This document shows, in pieces, positions 24,080-32,187 of a DNA stretch of 64,000 nucleotides. Under the pieces are notes generated by a model. That model saw only the letters and a list, made by a program, of their open reading frames with translations. It did not search any database and had not been told where the DNA came from. Made by a program: the position numbers and the translations under genes. This stretch comes from Betaproteobacteria bacterium. GTDB lineage: Bacteria; Pseudomonadota; Gammaproteobacteria; Burkholderiales; Burkholderiaceae_C. The number at the start of each line of letters is the position of its first letter. Within the stretch, counting starts at the first letter, position 1. The stretch covers positions 1 through 64,000 of the forward strand of contig JABCYW010000008.1 in the NCBI GenBank assembly GCA_013289985.1. Direction: 5' to 3'.

Positions 24080-25450
24080 ATGGCCGTCACGAAAAACCGG
24101 GGTTTTGCCTTCGAACCGGCGCAATTCCAGCAGATCATCGAAGACGTCCTGAAGATCGCCAAGGCGACCGGCGCCACCGATGCGGCGGCCGAGGTGTCCG
24201 AGGGCAGCGGACTGTCGGTGTCGGTGCGCAAGGGCGAGGTCGAGAACGTCGAGCGCAACCGCGACAAGTCGGTGGGCGTGGCGGTGTACATCGGCCAGCG
24301 CCGCGGCAACGCCAGCACCTCCGACTTCTCGGCCAAGGCGCTCGAGCAGACGGTTCGCGCGGCCTACGACATCGCGCGCTTCACTGCGGAAGACCCGGCC
24401 GCGGGCCTGCCCGACGCCGCGGACCTGGCCACGCCGGCCGAGGCGGGCATGGATCTCGACCTGTTCCATCCCTGGGACGTGGACGTGGCGCAGGCCACCG
24501 CGCTGGCCAAGCGCTGCGAGGACGCGGCGTTCGCCACCGACCGCCGCATCACCAACTCCGAGGGCGCCGGCGTGTCGGCGCAGCAGTCGCACTTCTGGAC
24601 GGGCAACAGCCGCGGCTTTCGCGGCGGCTACGCCAGCTCGCGCCATTCGCTGTCGGTGGCGCCCATCGCCGGCAAGGGCGGCGGCATGCAGCGCGACCAC
24701 TGGTACACGTCGATGCGCGATGCCGGCGACATGTCGGCGCCCGAGGCCGTGGGCCGCTACGCCGCCGAGCGCGCGCTGTCGCGGCTGAAGTCGCGCAAGG
24801 TGGCCACCTGCGAGGTGCCGATCCTGTTCGAGTCCAGCCTCGCGGCGGGACTGCTGGGCGCGTTCGTGCAGGGCGTCAGCGGCGGGGCGCTGTACCGCAA
24901 GGCGAGCTTCCTGCAGGACAGCCTGGGTACCGCCGTGTTCCCCAAGGACATCGACATCTTCGAGTTCCCGCACGAGCCCAAGGGCAAGGGCAGCGCGCCG
25001 TTCGACGACGAAGGCGTGCGCACGAAGGCGCGCGACGTGGTCAACGCCGGCGAGGTGCAGGGCTATTTCCTCTCCAGCTACTCCGCGCGCAAGCTGGGCA
25101 TGAAGACCACCGGCCACGCGGGCGGCTCGCAGAACCTGCGCATGACGCACCGCCGCACGCAGCCGGGCGACGACCTGCCCGCCATGCTGCGCAAGCTCGA
25201 TCGCGGGCTGTTCGTCATCGAGCTGATGGGGCAGGGCGTCAACTACGTCACCGGCGACTACTCGCGCGGCGCCGCCGGGTTCTGGGTGGAGAACGGCCGC
25301 ATCGTGCATCCGGTGGAGGAGGTGACCATCGCCGGCCACCTGCGCGCGATGCTGATGGGCATCCAGGCGATCGGCGCCGACACCTACAACTACGGCGCGA
25401 AGACGGTGGGCTCGGTGCTGCTGTCGCCGATGAAGGTGGCGGGTTCCTGA
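24080..25450 (+). CDS. pmbA: Metalloprotease PmbA (TldE)
   Basis: 456 residues. The ATG at 24080 is preferred over 24074 because AAGGA at 24069-24073 sits at proper spacing only for the later one. SVSVRKGEVENVERNRDKSVGVAVYIGQRRG and NSEGAGVSAQQSHFW are N-terminal TldD/E motifs; GFRGGYASSRHS, FESSLAAGLLGAF and GQGVNYVTGDYSRGAAGFWVENG are C-terminal ones. It works with TldD as a heterodimeric protease in peptide (for example microcin/CcdA) processing; the catalytic metal ligands reside in TldD, which is not in the window. Confidence 0.95.
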   Translation: MAVTKNRGFAFEPAQFQQIIEDVLKIAKATGATDAAAEVSEGSGLSVSVRKGEVENVERNRDKSVGVAVYIGQRRGNASTSDFSAKALEQTVRAAYDIARFTAEDPAAGLPDAADLATPAEAGMDLDLFHPWDVDVAQATALAKRCEDAAFATDRRITNSEGAGVSAQQSHFWTGNSRGFRGGYASSRHSLSVAPIAGKGGGMQRDHWYTSMRDAGDMSAPEAVGRYAAERALSRLKSRKVATCEVPILFESSLAAGLLGAFVQGVSGGALYRKASFLQDSLGTAVFPKDIDIFEFPHEPKGKGSAPFDDEGVRTKARDVVNAGEVQGYFLSSYSARKLGMKTTGHAGGSQNLRMTHRRTQPGDDLPAMLRKLDRGLFVIELMGQGVNYVTGDYSRGAAGFWVENGRIVHPVEEVTIAGHLRAMLMGIQAIGADTYNYGAKTVGSVLLSPMKVAGS

Positions 25451-25581
25451 CTGGCAGGGGCTCACCTCCGGCCTGCTGGTGCGCGCCGACGCGTGAGTCC
25501 CACACTGGCGAGGCGGGTTCGGTGCGCATCGCCGTCGCGCATGAGAAAATCGGGTTTTCAAGAACAAGACGAGGTAAGCCT

Positions 25582-25974
25582 GTGGACCTGAAGGTACCGA
25601 TCAAGATTTCCGATGAACTGAGCGAGGACATCATCGACTCGACCGGCCTGCTCGACCTGGCCAGCGGGGAAATCCATCGGATCGAGTACGAAGACTACGA
25701 CCTCGCGGGCCGTGGCCTGCCGGCCGACAGCGGCGACTATGAGTTCACCGTCGGCACGCTGTCGAACAACGGCAAGGACGTCGAGTTCAAGGTCGACGTC
25801 AACAAGGTCACCGGCCAGTATTCGGTGAGCGCGAGCGAGCTGCTCGAGATCAAGGTGCGCGCGGCCGCGCTGTTCGCCGGCATCAGCGGCAAGGACATCC
25901 TGCGCAACGTCGATGCGAAGACCGCGGCCACGCCGCCGGGCGGCGCCAAGGGCCGCGGACGCAACCTGCACTGA
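25582..25974 (+). CDS. Conserved-looking hypothetical protein, 130 residues
   Basis: GTG start with GAGG about 8 bases upstream. The protein is acidic in its first half (KISDELSEDIIDSTGLLDLASGEIHRIEYEDYD), then has a beta-rich stretch DYEFTVGTLSNNGKDVEFKVDVNKVTGQYSVSASELLEIK, and ends in a basic Gly-rich tail. No signal peptide or membrane helix. Codon use matches its neighbours and a good terminator follows at 25995, so it is very likely a real gene. I do not recognise the family. Confidence 0.7.
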   Translation: MDLKVPIKISDELSEDIIDSTGLLDLASGEIHRIEYEDYDLAGRGLPADSGDYEFTVGTLSNNGKDVEFKVDVNKVTGQYSVSASELLEIKVRAAALFAGISGKDILRNVDAKTAATPPGGAKGRGRNLH

Positions 25975-25994
25975 CGCGCTCCACGCCCGACGAC

Positions 25995-26019
25995 AGAAGG
26001 CCGCATCGCGCGGCCTTCT
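25995..26019 (+). terminator. Rho-independent terminator
   Basis: Perfect 10-bp stem AGAAGGCCGC / GCGGCCTTCT with a 5-base loop, followed by a short T-rich stretch, 20 bases after the end of the 130-residue hypothetical gene. Confidence 0.8.
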
Positions 26020-26070
26020 TCGTTTCACGCGCCGCCGTGCTCGGGCAGGACGGCGCGCGTCACGAAGGCA

Positions 26071-26247
26071 TCAATGGCGCCAGCCGCCACCGTCGTGGTC
26101 GCCGCCGCGGTCGCGGTCACCGCCACCTTGGTAGTAGTGGCCGCCGCCGTAGTAGCGGCCGCCCCAGGGTGCGATGCAGCAGCCGCTCATCAGCGTCACG
26201 AGCAAGGCCAGAGCGGCCCAGCGCACGAGCTTTCGATTCGAATTCAT
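26071..26247 (-). CDS. Small Gly/Tyr-rich lipoprotein
   Basis: 58 residues from the ATG at 26247. MNSNRKLVRWAALALLVTLMSGC is a lipoprotein signal with lipobox LMSGC. The mature part is only about 35 residues, rich in Gly, Tyr, Asp and His (RYYGGGHYYQGGGDRDRGG). No known domain. It is divergently oriented to a second Tyr/Gly/His-rich lipoprotein 270 bases away, which suggests related envelope functions or shared control. The gap between them holds no gene. Confidence 0.6.
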   Translation of the reverse strand: MNSNRKLVRWAALALLVTLMSGCCIAPWGGRYYGGGHYYQGGGDRDRGGDHDGGGWRH

Positions 26248-26517
26248 TCGGGTCTCCTGAAAGGCTGCGTCAGTGCCGCCTGCTTCATTCAACGCCAGTT
26301 GTCATCGATCGATGACAAGCATCGGGTTTCCGGATTGCAAAGCCGCGTAAACCATGGATGAGCTCGTCATGGGCGAGGCACGTAAAGACGGGCCGGCTGC
26401 TCGGCCGTGGGCGGCTGGCGGCGTCAACGTCCGTGTCGATCCGGCCGTTGTCGAGACACAGGGTGTGCCGTTTGCCGTCACCCCTTCGAAGACTCCACGA
26501 GCCCACAAGGAATGATC

Positions 26518-26754
26518 ATGAGAAACGCACTTGCAATCGCCGTCGCCAGCGTCGCGCTGGCCTCCATGGCCGGCTGCATCGTCGAGCCGGCCCGTCCCTA
26601 CTACGGCGGTGGCGGCTATGTCGCGCCGCCGGGCGTCGTCTACGTGGCGCCGACCTACGCGTCGCCCGGCCCGGGCTGGGGTTGGGAATACCACGCCACC
26701 TACGGCTGGGGCTGGCACCACCCGCAGTACGGCTGGCACAGGGGCTGGCATTGA
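26518..26754 (+). CDS. Small Trp/Tyr/His-rich lipoprotein
   Basis: 78 residues; the ATG at 26518 has CAAGGA six bases upstream. MRNALAIAVASVALASMAGC is a lipoprotein signal with lipobox ASMAGC. The mature chain has YYGGGGYVAPPGVVYVAPTYASPGPGWGWEYHATYGWGWHHPQYGW, an aromatic repeat-like low-complexity sequence known from many small Burkholderiales lipoproteins. Function unknown. A strong stem-loop follows. Confidence 0.72.
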   Translation: MRNALAIAVASVALASMAGCIVEPARPYYGGGGYVAPPGVVYVAPTYASPGPGWGWEYHATYGWGWHHPQYGWHRGWH

Positions 26755-26801
26755 TCTGACGGGCGGCCGCCGCCGCGCGAGCGTGGCGGCATGGCCTGAC
26801 G

Positions 26802-26845
26802 GGAACGGGCGCGATGGCGGGGGACTCCGCCATCGCGCCCGTTCC
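26802..26845. terminator. Bidirectional terminator with 19-bp perfect stem
   Basis: GGAACGGGCGCGATGGCGG (26802-26820) and its exact reverse complement (26827-26845) flank a 6-base loop, between the convergent lipoprotein and YXG-rich protein genes. A weak T-run follows on the plus side. Position and symmetry fit termination of both transcripts. Confidence 0.75.
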
Positions 26846-26850
26846 GTTTC

Positions 26851-27555
26851 TCAGCGGACGGTGTAGCCGCGACCGTCCATGCAGGCTTCGGTGGCGCGCT
26901 GGAACACCTTCGCGTCGGCCATGGCGTTCGGCTGCGACGTCGCCCACGAGTTGCAGTCGCGCCGATCGGCCTCGGTCTGCGCCGCGCTCTGGTTGTTGCG
27001 CGGATAGAAGATCGGCTCCGGCGCGGCCGGCGCCGGCGCGGGCGGCGGCGTGGTCATCGTCGGATCGACGCCCGGCGGCGGCGCGACCACCACGTAGCCG
27101 CGTCCCGGCGCCACGTTGTAGTACACGCCGTCCGCGTAGTAGTAGGGCGCGCCGGCCACCCAGACGGTGGCGTAGTCGGGCGGCAGCACCGGCAGGTAGA
27201 TGCCGAGCGGCGGCTGCACGACGATGTAGCGGCCGCCGTACGGACGGAACCACACGCCGCCGTGGAAGAAGTAGTTGCCGCGGCCGTAGCCCACGCTCAC
27301 CGCGCCGAGCGGCAGCGTGCCGTAGACGAAGCCGCGCGAGGGGTAGTAGTGGTTGTGGCCGTAGCGGGCGTCGAAGTCGACGTAGCCGCGGGCGTGGCCG
27401 CCGCTCCAGGCCTGGCCGGGTACCGGGCCGCCGCGGGTCGGGCCGGGGCCGCCCCTGGCCTGCGGCGGGCCGCCGCGATCGCGATCCTGGGCCAGCGCGC
27501 CGGCCGCCGCTCCGGCGAGCAGGACGAAGGTGGCTGCGAGAAGGGACTTGCGCAT
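26851..27555 (-). CDS. Exported Gly/Tyr-rich protein, DUF6515-like
   Basis: 234 residues from the ATG at 27555. MRKSLLAATFVLLAGAAAGALAQ is a signal peptide. A Gly/Pro-rich segment (RDRGGPPQARGGPGPTRGGP) precedes repeated aromatic strands (FVYGTLPLGAVSVGYGRGNYFFHGGVWFRPYGGRYIVVQPPLGIYLPVLPPDYATVWVAG is the conserved core, 26-residue blocks of which resemble DUF6515). The C-terminus ADRRDCNSWATSQPN with a second Cys in ATEACMDGRGYTV is a small helical motif common in related proteins. Probably periplasmic or outer-membrane associated; function unknown. Confidence 0.75.
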   Translation of the reverse strand: MRKSLLAATFVLLAGAAAGALAQDRDRGGPPQARGGPGPTRGGPVPGQAWSGGHARGYVDFDARYGHNHYYPSRGFVYGTLPLGAVSVGYGRGNYFFHGGVWFRPYGGRYIVVQPPLGIYLPVLPPDYATVWVAGAPYYYADGVYYNVAPGRGYVVVAPPPGVDPTMTTPPPAPAPAAPEPIFYPRNNQSAAQTEADRRDCNSWATSQPNAMADAKVFQRATEACMDGRGYTVR

Positions 27556-27680
27556 GGTCGTGTCGACTCGGTTGGACGGCATCTGCCGCCGATGCATTGT
27601 CGACCTGACATGTAAGTCGGCCGTTGCATCATGTCAACAACGCGTGAACCGCGGGTGGCGCGGATCCACGCCGGAGAAGT

Positions 27681-28025
27681 TCAGCCCTGCGCCAGCTGGT
27701 ACAGCCGCGTCGAGCGCGCGCCCGAGCGGCAGAACGCCAGCAGCGGATGCGGCAGCTCGGCGAGCAGTTCGCGGAACGCGGCCACTTCCTCGGGCGACTG
27801 GTAGCCGCCGGCCACCGGCAGGTGGCGGTACTGCAGCCCGGCGGCGATGGCCGCGGCCTCGACCTGGGCGGAGGCCGGCTGGTCGGGACCGTGCTCGAAA
27901 TCGGGGCGGTTGTTGACGACGCTCTTGAAGCCCAGGCGCGCGAGCTCGGCCATCGCGGCGGCGTCGAGCTGCGGGGCCACGAACACGTCGTCGGCGATCT
28001 GGCGCAGGGGCAGGGTGGTTTCCAT
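27681..28025 (-). CDS. TIGR01244-type sulfur transferase/phosphatase-like protein
   Basis: 114 residues. RQIADDVFVAPQLDAAAMAELARLGFKSVVNNRPDFE and LPVAGGYQSPEEVAAF are the beta-lactamase-hydrolase-like (DUF442) signatures. The active-site loop AFCRSGARSTRLY is a CX5R phosphatase loop. In related species this domain is linked with sulfide/persulfide metabolism; here it stands alone as a small cytoplasmic protein downstream of yqeY. Activity on phosphate or on sulfur substrates cannot be told apart from sequence. Confidence 0.85.
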   Translation of the reverse strand: METTLPLRQIADDVFVAPQLDAAAMAELARLGFKSVVNNRPDFEHGPDQPASAQVEAAAIAAGLQYRHLPVAGGYQSPEEVAAFRELLAELPHPLLAFCRSGARSTRLYQLAQG

Positions 28026-28047
28026 GGCGATGCTTCCCTCGGATCGG

Positions 28048-28494
28048 TTACTTGCTCAGCGCGGCCTTGACCGCGGCGGAGACCTGGCCCATGTCGGCCT
28101 TGCCGGCCAGCTTGGCCTTGACGGCGGCCATGACCTTGCCCATGTCGCCCGGACCGGCGGCGCCCAGCTCGGCCACGATGGCGTTCACCTCGGCGGTGAT
28201 CGCGGCGGCGTCCAGGCGCTCGGGCAGGTAGCCCAGCAGCACGTTGAGTTCGGCGGTCTCCTTGTCGACCAGGTCGGTGCGGGCGGCCTTGGCGAACGCG
28301 TCGATCGAGTCCTTGCGCTGCTTCACGAGCTTGTCGACGATCGCCACGATGGCCGCGTCGTCCAGTTCCACGCGCTCGTCCACCTCGCGCTGCTTCATCG
28401 CGGCCATCAGGTTGCGGATCGCGAGCAGGCGATCGGCGTCCTTGGCGCGCATGGCGGTCTTCATGTCGTCGGAGATTCGTTGCTTGAGCGTCAT
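28048..28494 (-). CDS. yqeY: GatB/YqeY domain protein
   Basis: 148 residues from the ATG at 28494. MTLKQRISDDMKTAMRAKDADRLLAIRNLMAAMKQREVD and the C-terminal GPGDMGKVMAAVKAKLAGKADMGQVSAAVKAAL are the YqeY family blocks, the latter like the tail of GatB. It directly follows rpsU with a terminator between, the conserved rpsU-yqeY order. Role not firmly established; a tRNA-related function is usually inferred from the domain. Confidence 0.92.
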   Translation of the reverse strand: MTLKQRISDDMKTAMRAKDADRLLAIRNLMAAMKQREVDERVELDDAAIVAIVDKLVKQRKDSIDAFAKAARTDLVDKETAELNVLLGYLPERLDAAAITAEVNAIVAELGAAGPGDMGKVMAAVKAKLAGKADMGQVSAAVKAALSK

Positions 28495-28524
28495 GGTTCG
28501 ACTTTCGGATGGGTTCTGGAATGC

Positions 28525-28557
28525 AAAAAGCCCGCTACGGCGTCCCGCACGGGCTTT
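28525..28557 (-). terminator. Rho-independent terminator after rpsU
   Basis: Reading leftward, CGAAAGCCCG pairs with CGGGCTTT (8-bp stem, 28527-28534 with 28550-28557) followed by a T-run. It lies between rpsU and yqeY, so yqeY is either read through it or has its own promoter. Confidence 0.75.
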
Positions 28558-28628
28558 CGGCTTGCGTGCCGGCGATTTTCGCGCCGGCTCGCAGGAAACG
28601 AGCTCGAGAGCTCCAGGAAACTCTGCTT

Positions 28629-28841
28629 TTAGTAGAGCTTCTTGGGCAGCTGCATGCTGCGAACGCGCTTGTAGTGACGCTTGACGGCCGCGGCCTTCTT
28701 GCGCTTGCGCTCGGCAGTGGGCTTCTCGTAGAACTCGCGGGCGCGCAGTTCGGTCAGAAGACCCAGCTTTTCGATGGTGCGCTTGAAGCGGCGAAGGGCC
28801 ACGTCGAACGGCTCGTTTTCCTTGACACGGATGGTCGTCAT
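28629..28841 (-). CDS. rpsU: 30S ribosomal protein S21
   Basis: 70 residues from the ATG at 28841: [21 protein letters not shown], then the basic helical region [25 protein letters not shown] and the C-terminus [10 protein letters not shown]. Standard length for betaproteobacterial S21. The upstream 190 bases to the flavoprotein gene contain no gene and must carry the rpsU promoter. Confidence 0.97.
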
Positions 28842-29033
28842 TTTTCGAAGAATCCTTCGGGAGAAATATTGCGCTCGGAGTCCTTGTCCAGACCCGCTGC
28901 ACTCGCTCATTGTGATGAGGAAAGCGCCTCGGCTTCTAGAAGTTGGACAAAGATCGACACGCGGTTTGCCAGCAAAGCCTAGGATTCTACCCCGAAATGC
29001 CAGCCCGCGCCACATATTCTGCGGAGCGGCGCT

Positions 29034-30277
29034 TCAGGCAGCCGTTTGGGCATCGCGGGCGCGTTCCGCCGCCAGGGCCTCCGCGCAGGCGTAGCCGCTG
29101 GCCCAGGCCCACTGGAAGTTGTAGCCGCCCAGCCACCCGGTGACGTCCATCACCTCGCCGATGAAGTGCAGCCCGGGCGCGCGCCGGCTTTCCATGGTGC
29201 GGGAGTCGATCTCGCGGGTGTCGACGCCGCCGGCCATCACCTCGGCCTTCTTCCAGCCCTCGGTGCCGGTGGGCGCCACGTGCCAGGCCGACAGCGACTC
29301 GGCCAGCTGGCGCAATGGCTTGTCGGCGACCTCGGGCATGGTGCGCTCCTCGGGCAGGCCGCCGCGCGCCAGCCAGGCCTGCGCCAGCCGCTGGGGCAGG
29401 TGGGTGGCCAGCTCGTTGCCGAGCTGCCGGCGCGACGTGGCCTTGGCGCGCTGCAGCGTCCCGGGCCAGTCGGTGCCGGGCGCGAACGCGATCTGCAGCG
29501 CCTCGCCCGGCTGCCAGTAGCTGGACGCCTGCAGCACGGCCGGGCCGCTGAGGCCGCGGTGGGTGAACAGCAGGTCCTCGACGAAGCGCGCGCGCTGCCG
29601 GCCCGTGCCGGCCGAGATCTCCACCTCCAGCGACACCCCCGACAGGTCGACGAACGGCGCCCACGTGGCGGCGTCGAACACCAGCGGCACCAGCGCCGGG
29701 CGCGGCTCCACGATGGCATGGCCGAACTGCCTGGCCAGCCGCAGCCCGAAGTCGGTGGCGCCGATCTTGGGCACCGGCAGGCCGCCGGTGGCGACGACCA
29801 CGCTGCGCGCCTCGACCGGGCCGCGCGCCGTGTCGACCTCGAAGCGCGCGCCGGTTACGCCAGCGTCCGCGCGAGCGCGCACGGCCGAGACCGCGCAGGG
29901 TTGCCAGTGCTCCACCCGACCGTCGTCGCACTCGCGCAGCAGCAGGTCGATGACGTCCTGGCTGGACTCGTCGCAGAACAGTTGCCCGCGATGCTTCTCG
30001 TGGAACGGGATGCGGTGGCGCTGCACCAGCGCGATGAAGTCCTGCGCGGTGTAGCGCGCCAGCGCCGAGCGGCAGAAGTGCGGATTGCGCGAGTGGAACT
30101 GCGCCGGCGTCGCATCGCGGTTGGTGAAGTTGCAGCGGCCGCCGCCCGAGATGCGGATCTTCTCGGCCACCTTCTCGGCATGGTCGACGAGCAGCACGCG
30201 CGCGCCGCGCTGCCCGGCCTGCGCCGCGCAGAACAGGCCGGCCGCGCCGGCACCGATCACGACGACGTCGACGCGCT

Positions 30278-30281
<4 letters not shown>
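29034..30281 (-). CDS. NAD(P)/FAD-dependent oxidoreductase, YhiN/HI0933 family
   Basis: 415 residues from a TTG at 30281 that overlaps the EVE-gene stop (TTGA); no in-frame ATG precedes the nucleotide-binding loop except in sequence antisense to nothing useful. DVVVIGAGAAGLFCAAQAGQRGARVLLVD is the FAD-binding GxGxxG fold. ISGGGRCNFTN and the C-terminal GEVMDVTGWLGGYNFQWAWASG are diagnostic of the HI0933/YhiN family. TGGLPVPKIGATDFG is the middle motif. Flavoprotein of unknown physiological substrate, translationally coupled to the EVE protein. Confidence 0.88.
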
Positions 30282-30793
<512 letters not shown>

Positions 30794-30812
30794 TGCTCGA
30801 ACAGGAGGAATA

Positions 30813-30994
30813 AGGTGTCCGCCGCGAACCTCGGGCCGCATTCCTGAACCCAGGGGTGTTCAGGTGGGCGAGGTCAGTCTGGAATCGGGTTCATCTGACG
30901 CGAGACGATCACACCAACCAGACGATGTTCCAAGCCCTAGCGCAAAGCGCATCGGTTCAAGGAAATATAAAACCCTCGCGAACGCGACGGACGA
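30813..30994 (-). ncRNA. ssrS: 6S RNA
   Basis: No coding frame fits here. Reading leftward, GTCCGTCGCG (30992-30983) pairs perfectly over 10 bases with CGCGGCGGAC (30826-30817), forming the closing stem of a molecule of about 180 bases. Inside are TTGAACCGATGCGC, GGTTGGTG, and CACCTGAAC ... GGGTTCAGG, matching conserved blocks of E. coli 6S RNA around its large central bubble. TAGAAT at 31004-30999 is a good -10 box just before the 5' end. The location between zapA and the EVE gene is the classical 6S locus. It would bind and inhibit sigma-70 RNA polymerase. Exact ends are estimates. Confidence 0.87.
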
Positions 30995-31087
30995 ATCCAT
31001 TCTATGCGTCGGCGCCGCGCGAAGGCGAGCATCTGAGACGTAAAGAGGGCCTGAAAAATCACTTGACGAACGTGATTTCGAAAGGCG

Positions 31088-31441
31088 TTACAGCAGCCGT
31101 CCGTCTTCGTTCAACGCGGTGTCGAGGCGGGCGATCAGGCTCTCCACCTGCGCGGCCGCGGCGCGCCGTGCCTCGCTGGCTTCGGCATGCTCCACGTGGG
31201 TCCTGGACTCGCCGCTTTCCACGGGCGCCGCCGCCGCGCGCGGCGCCTCCGCGAGCCGGTAGGCCAGGTTGAGCGCGGCGAGCACGGCGATGCGCTCGCG
31301 CGCCTTCACCTTGCCGGCGTCGCGGATGCCGCTCATCTCGCGGTCGACCGAGGCGACGGCGGCCTGCAGCAGCGCCTCGCCGCCTTCGGGACAGGCCAGC
31401 AGGTAGCTCTGGCCCAGGATGGTCACTTCCACTTGCTTCAT
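31088..31441 (-). CDS. zapA: Cell division protein ZapA
   Basis: 117 residues. MKQVEVTILGQSYLLACPEGGEALLQAAVASVDREMSGIRD is the ZapA head domain and KARERIAVLAALNLAYRLAE its dimer helix; an Ala-rich C-terminal coiled coil follows. It stabilises FtsZ rings. Its start overlaps the stop of the small coiled-coil gene upstream, and 6S RNA follows. Confidence 0.92.
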   Translation of the reverse strand: MKQVEVTILGQSYLLACPEGGEALLQAAVASVDREMSGIRDAGKVKARERIAVLAALNLAYRLAEAPRAAAAPVESGESRTHVEHAEASEARRAAAAQVESLIARLDTALNEDGRLL

Positions 31442-31692
31442 GGCTGCACGCTCCGCGGGCTGTCGCTGGTGTCTGTGCCCGCATCGTCGGCGCGGCCGCC
31501 TTCGGACGCCGGCAGGCGGTCGATCAGCGCGTCGATGCGCGCGCGCGCCGCGGCCAGCCGCGAGCGCAGGTTGTCGCGCTCGTCGGTGACGGCGCGCAAC
31601 TGCTGTTCGAGCAAGGTGTTCGTGCGCTTCTGCTCGTCATGGCGCAGCAGGAGTCGTTCGATGCGTTCGGCAAGATCCGGCAGTCGTGACAT
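31438..31692 (-). CDS. ZapB-like/TIGR02449 coiled-coil protein
   Basis: 84 residues: LPDLAERIERLLLRHDEQKRTNTLLEQQLRAVTDERDNLRSRLAAARARIDALIDRLPA is one long coiled coil. It overlaps zapA by four bases. Small coiled-coil proteins beside zapA are commonly annotated as ZapB-like or TIGR02449 and are presumed division factors. Confidence 0.82.
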   Translation of the reverse strand: MSRLPDLAERIERLLLRHDEQKRTNTLLEQQLRAVTDERDNLRSRLAAARARIDALIDRLPASEGGRADDAGTDTSDSPRSVQP

Positions 31693-31849
31693 GGGCGAGG
31701 ACGCTGGGGCGACAAAGACCCATTGTAGGGGCGCGACGCGTGCGTCCGTTCACTCGCAAGCCCTTGAACGAGGCCGCGCGCCGCGCACGCGTCCGGCGTT
31801 GCGCGCAGGCTTCGCCGGGGGCGCGGAAAGAGTGCCGAATGGTAGGATG

Positions 31850-32093
31850 CCCTCTTCAGTTGGTGCTCCGGATGGCCTGTCGTGCCGTCCGAGTCAAACG
31901 GGAATCAGGAGGGTCGTCTTCGTCACGAAGCGCCGACCCGACCTGAGCTGCCCCCGCAACGGTCGCGGAGGATGTCGTCGCCTGACAAGGCGTTGTGCAT
32001 CGGCTGTCGTTCCTCGTGGTCACTGTGCATTTCGCAAGAAGGCATGGGAAGGCCCTCGACACGCAACCCCTCCGCCAGCCCGGATACCGGCCA
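31850..32093 (+). promoter_or_regulatory. Cobalamin riboswitch
   Basis: All conserved blocks of the AdoCbl riboswitch are present in order: GGTGCTCCGG (31862), ACGGGAATCAGG (31898), GAGCTGCCCCCGCAACGG (31945-31962), CACTGTGC (32021), CATGGGAAGGCC (32043) and the B12 box AGCCCGGATACCGGCC (32077-32092). A GC-only alternating stretch at about 32105-32127 able to form a hairpin follows and may be part of the expression platform. It precedes the TonB receptor at 32188, implying repression of cobalamin uptake when B12 is plentiful. Confidence 0.95.
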
Positions 32094-32187
32094 ATTGCTC
32101 GGGGTCGAGCGCGCGCGAGCGCGCGAGGCCGTTCTGTGGCACCTGCGGGGACGCTGGCTGCCGCGTTTGATGCATCGAAGTACTCCC

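Noticed and set aside
30900-31040. Alternative 5' end of 6S RNA further upstream near 31037
   Set aside because: It pairs less well with the 3' end and would make the RNA about 50 bases too long; the 30992 stem is perfect.
32105-32127. GCGCGC-rich alternating stretch as a simple repeat or Z-DNA element
   Set aside because: Short, in a GC-rich leader; better explained as part of the riboswitch expression platform hairpin.
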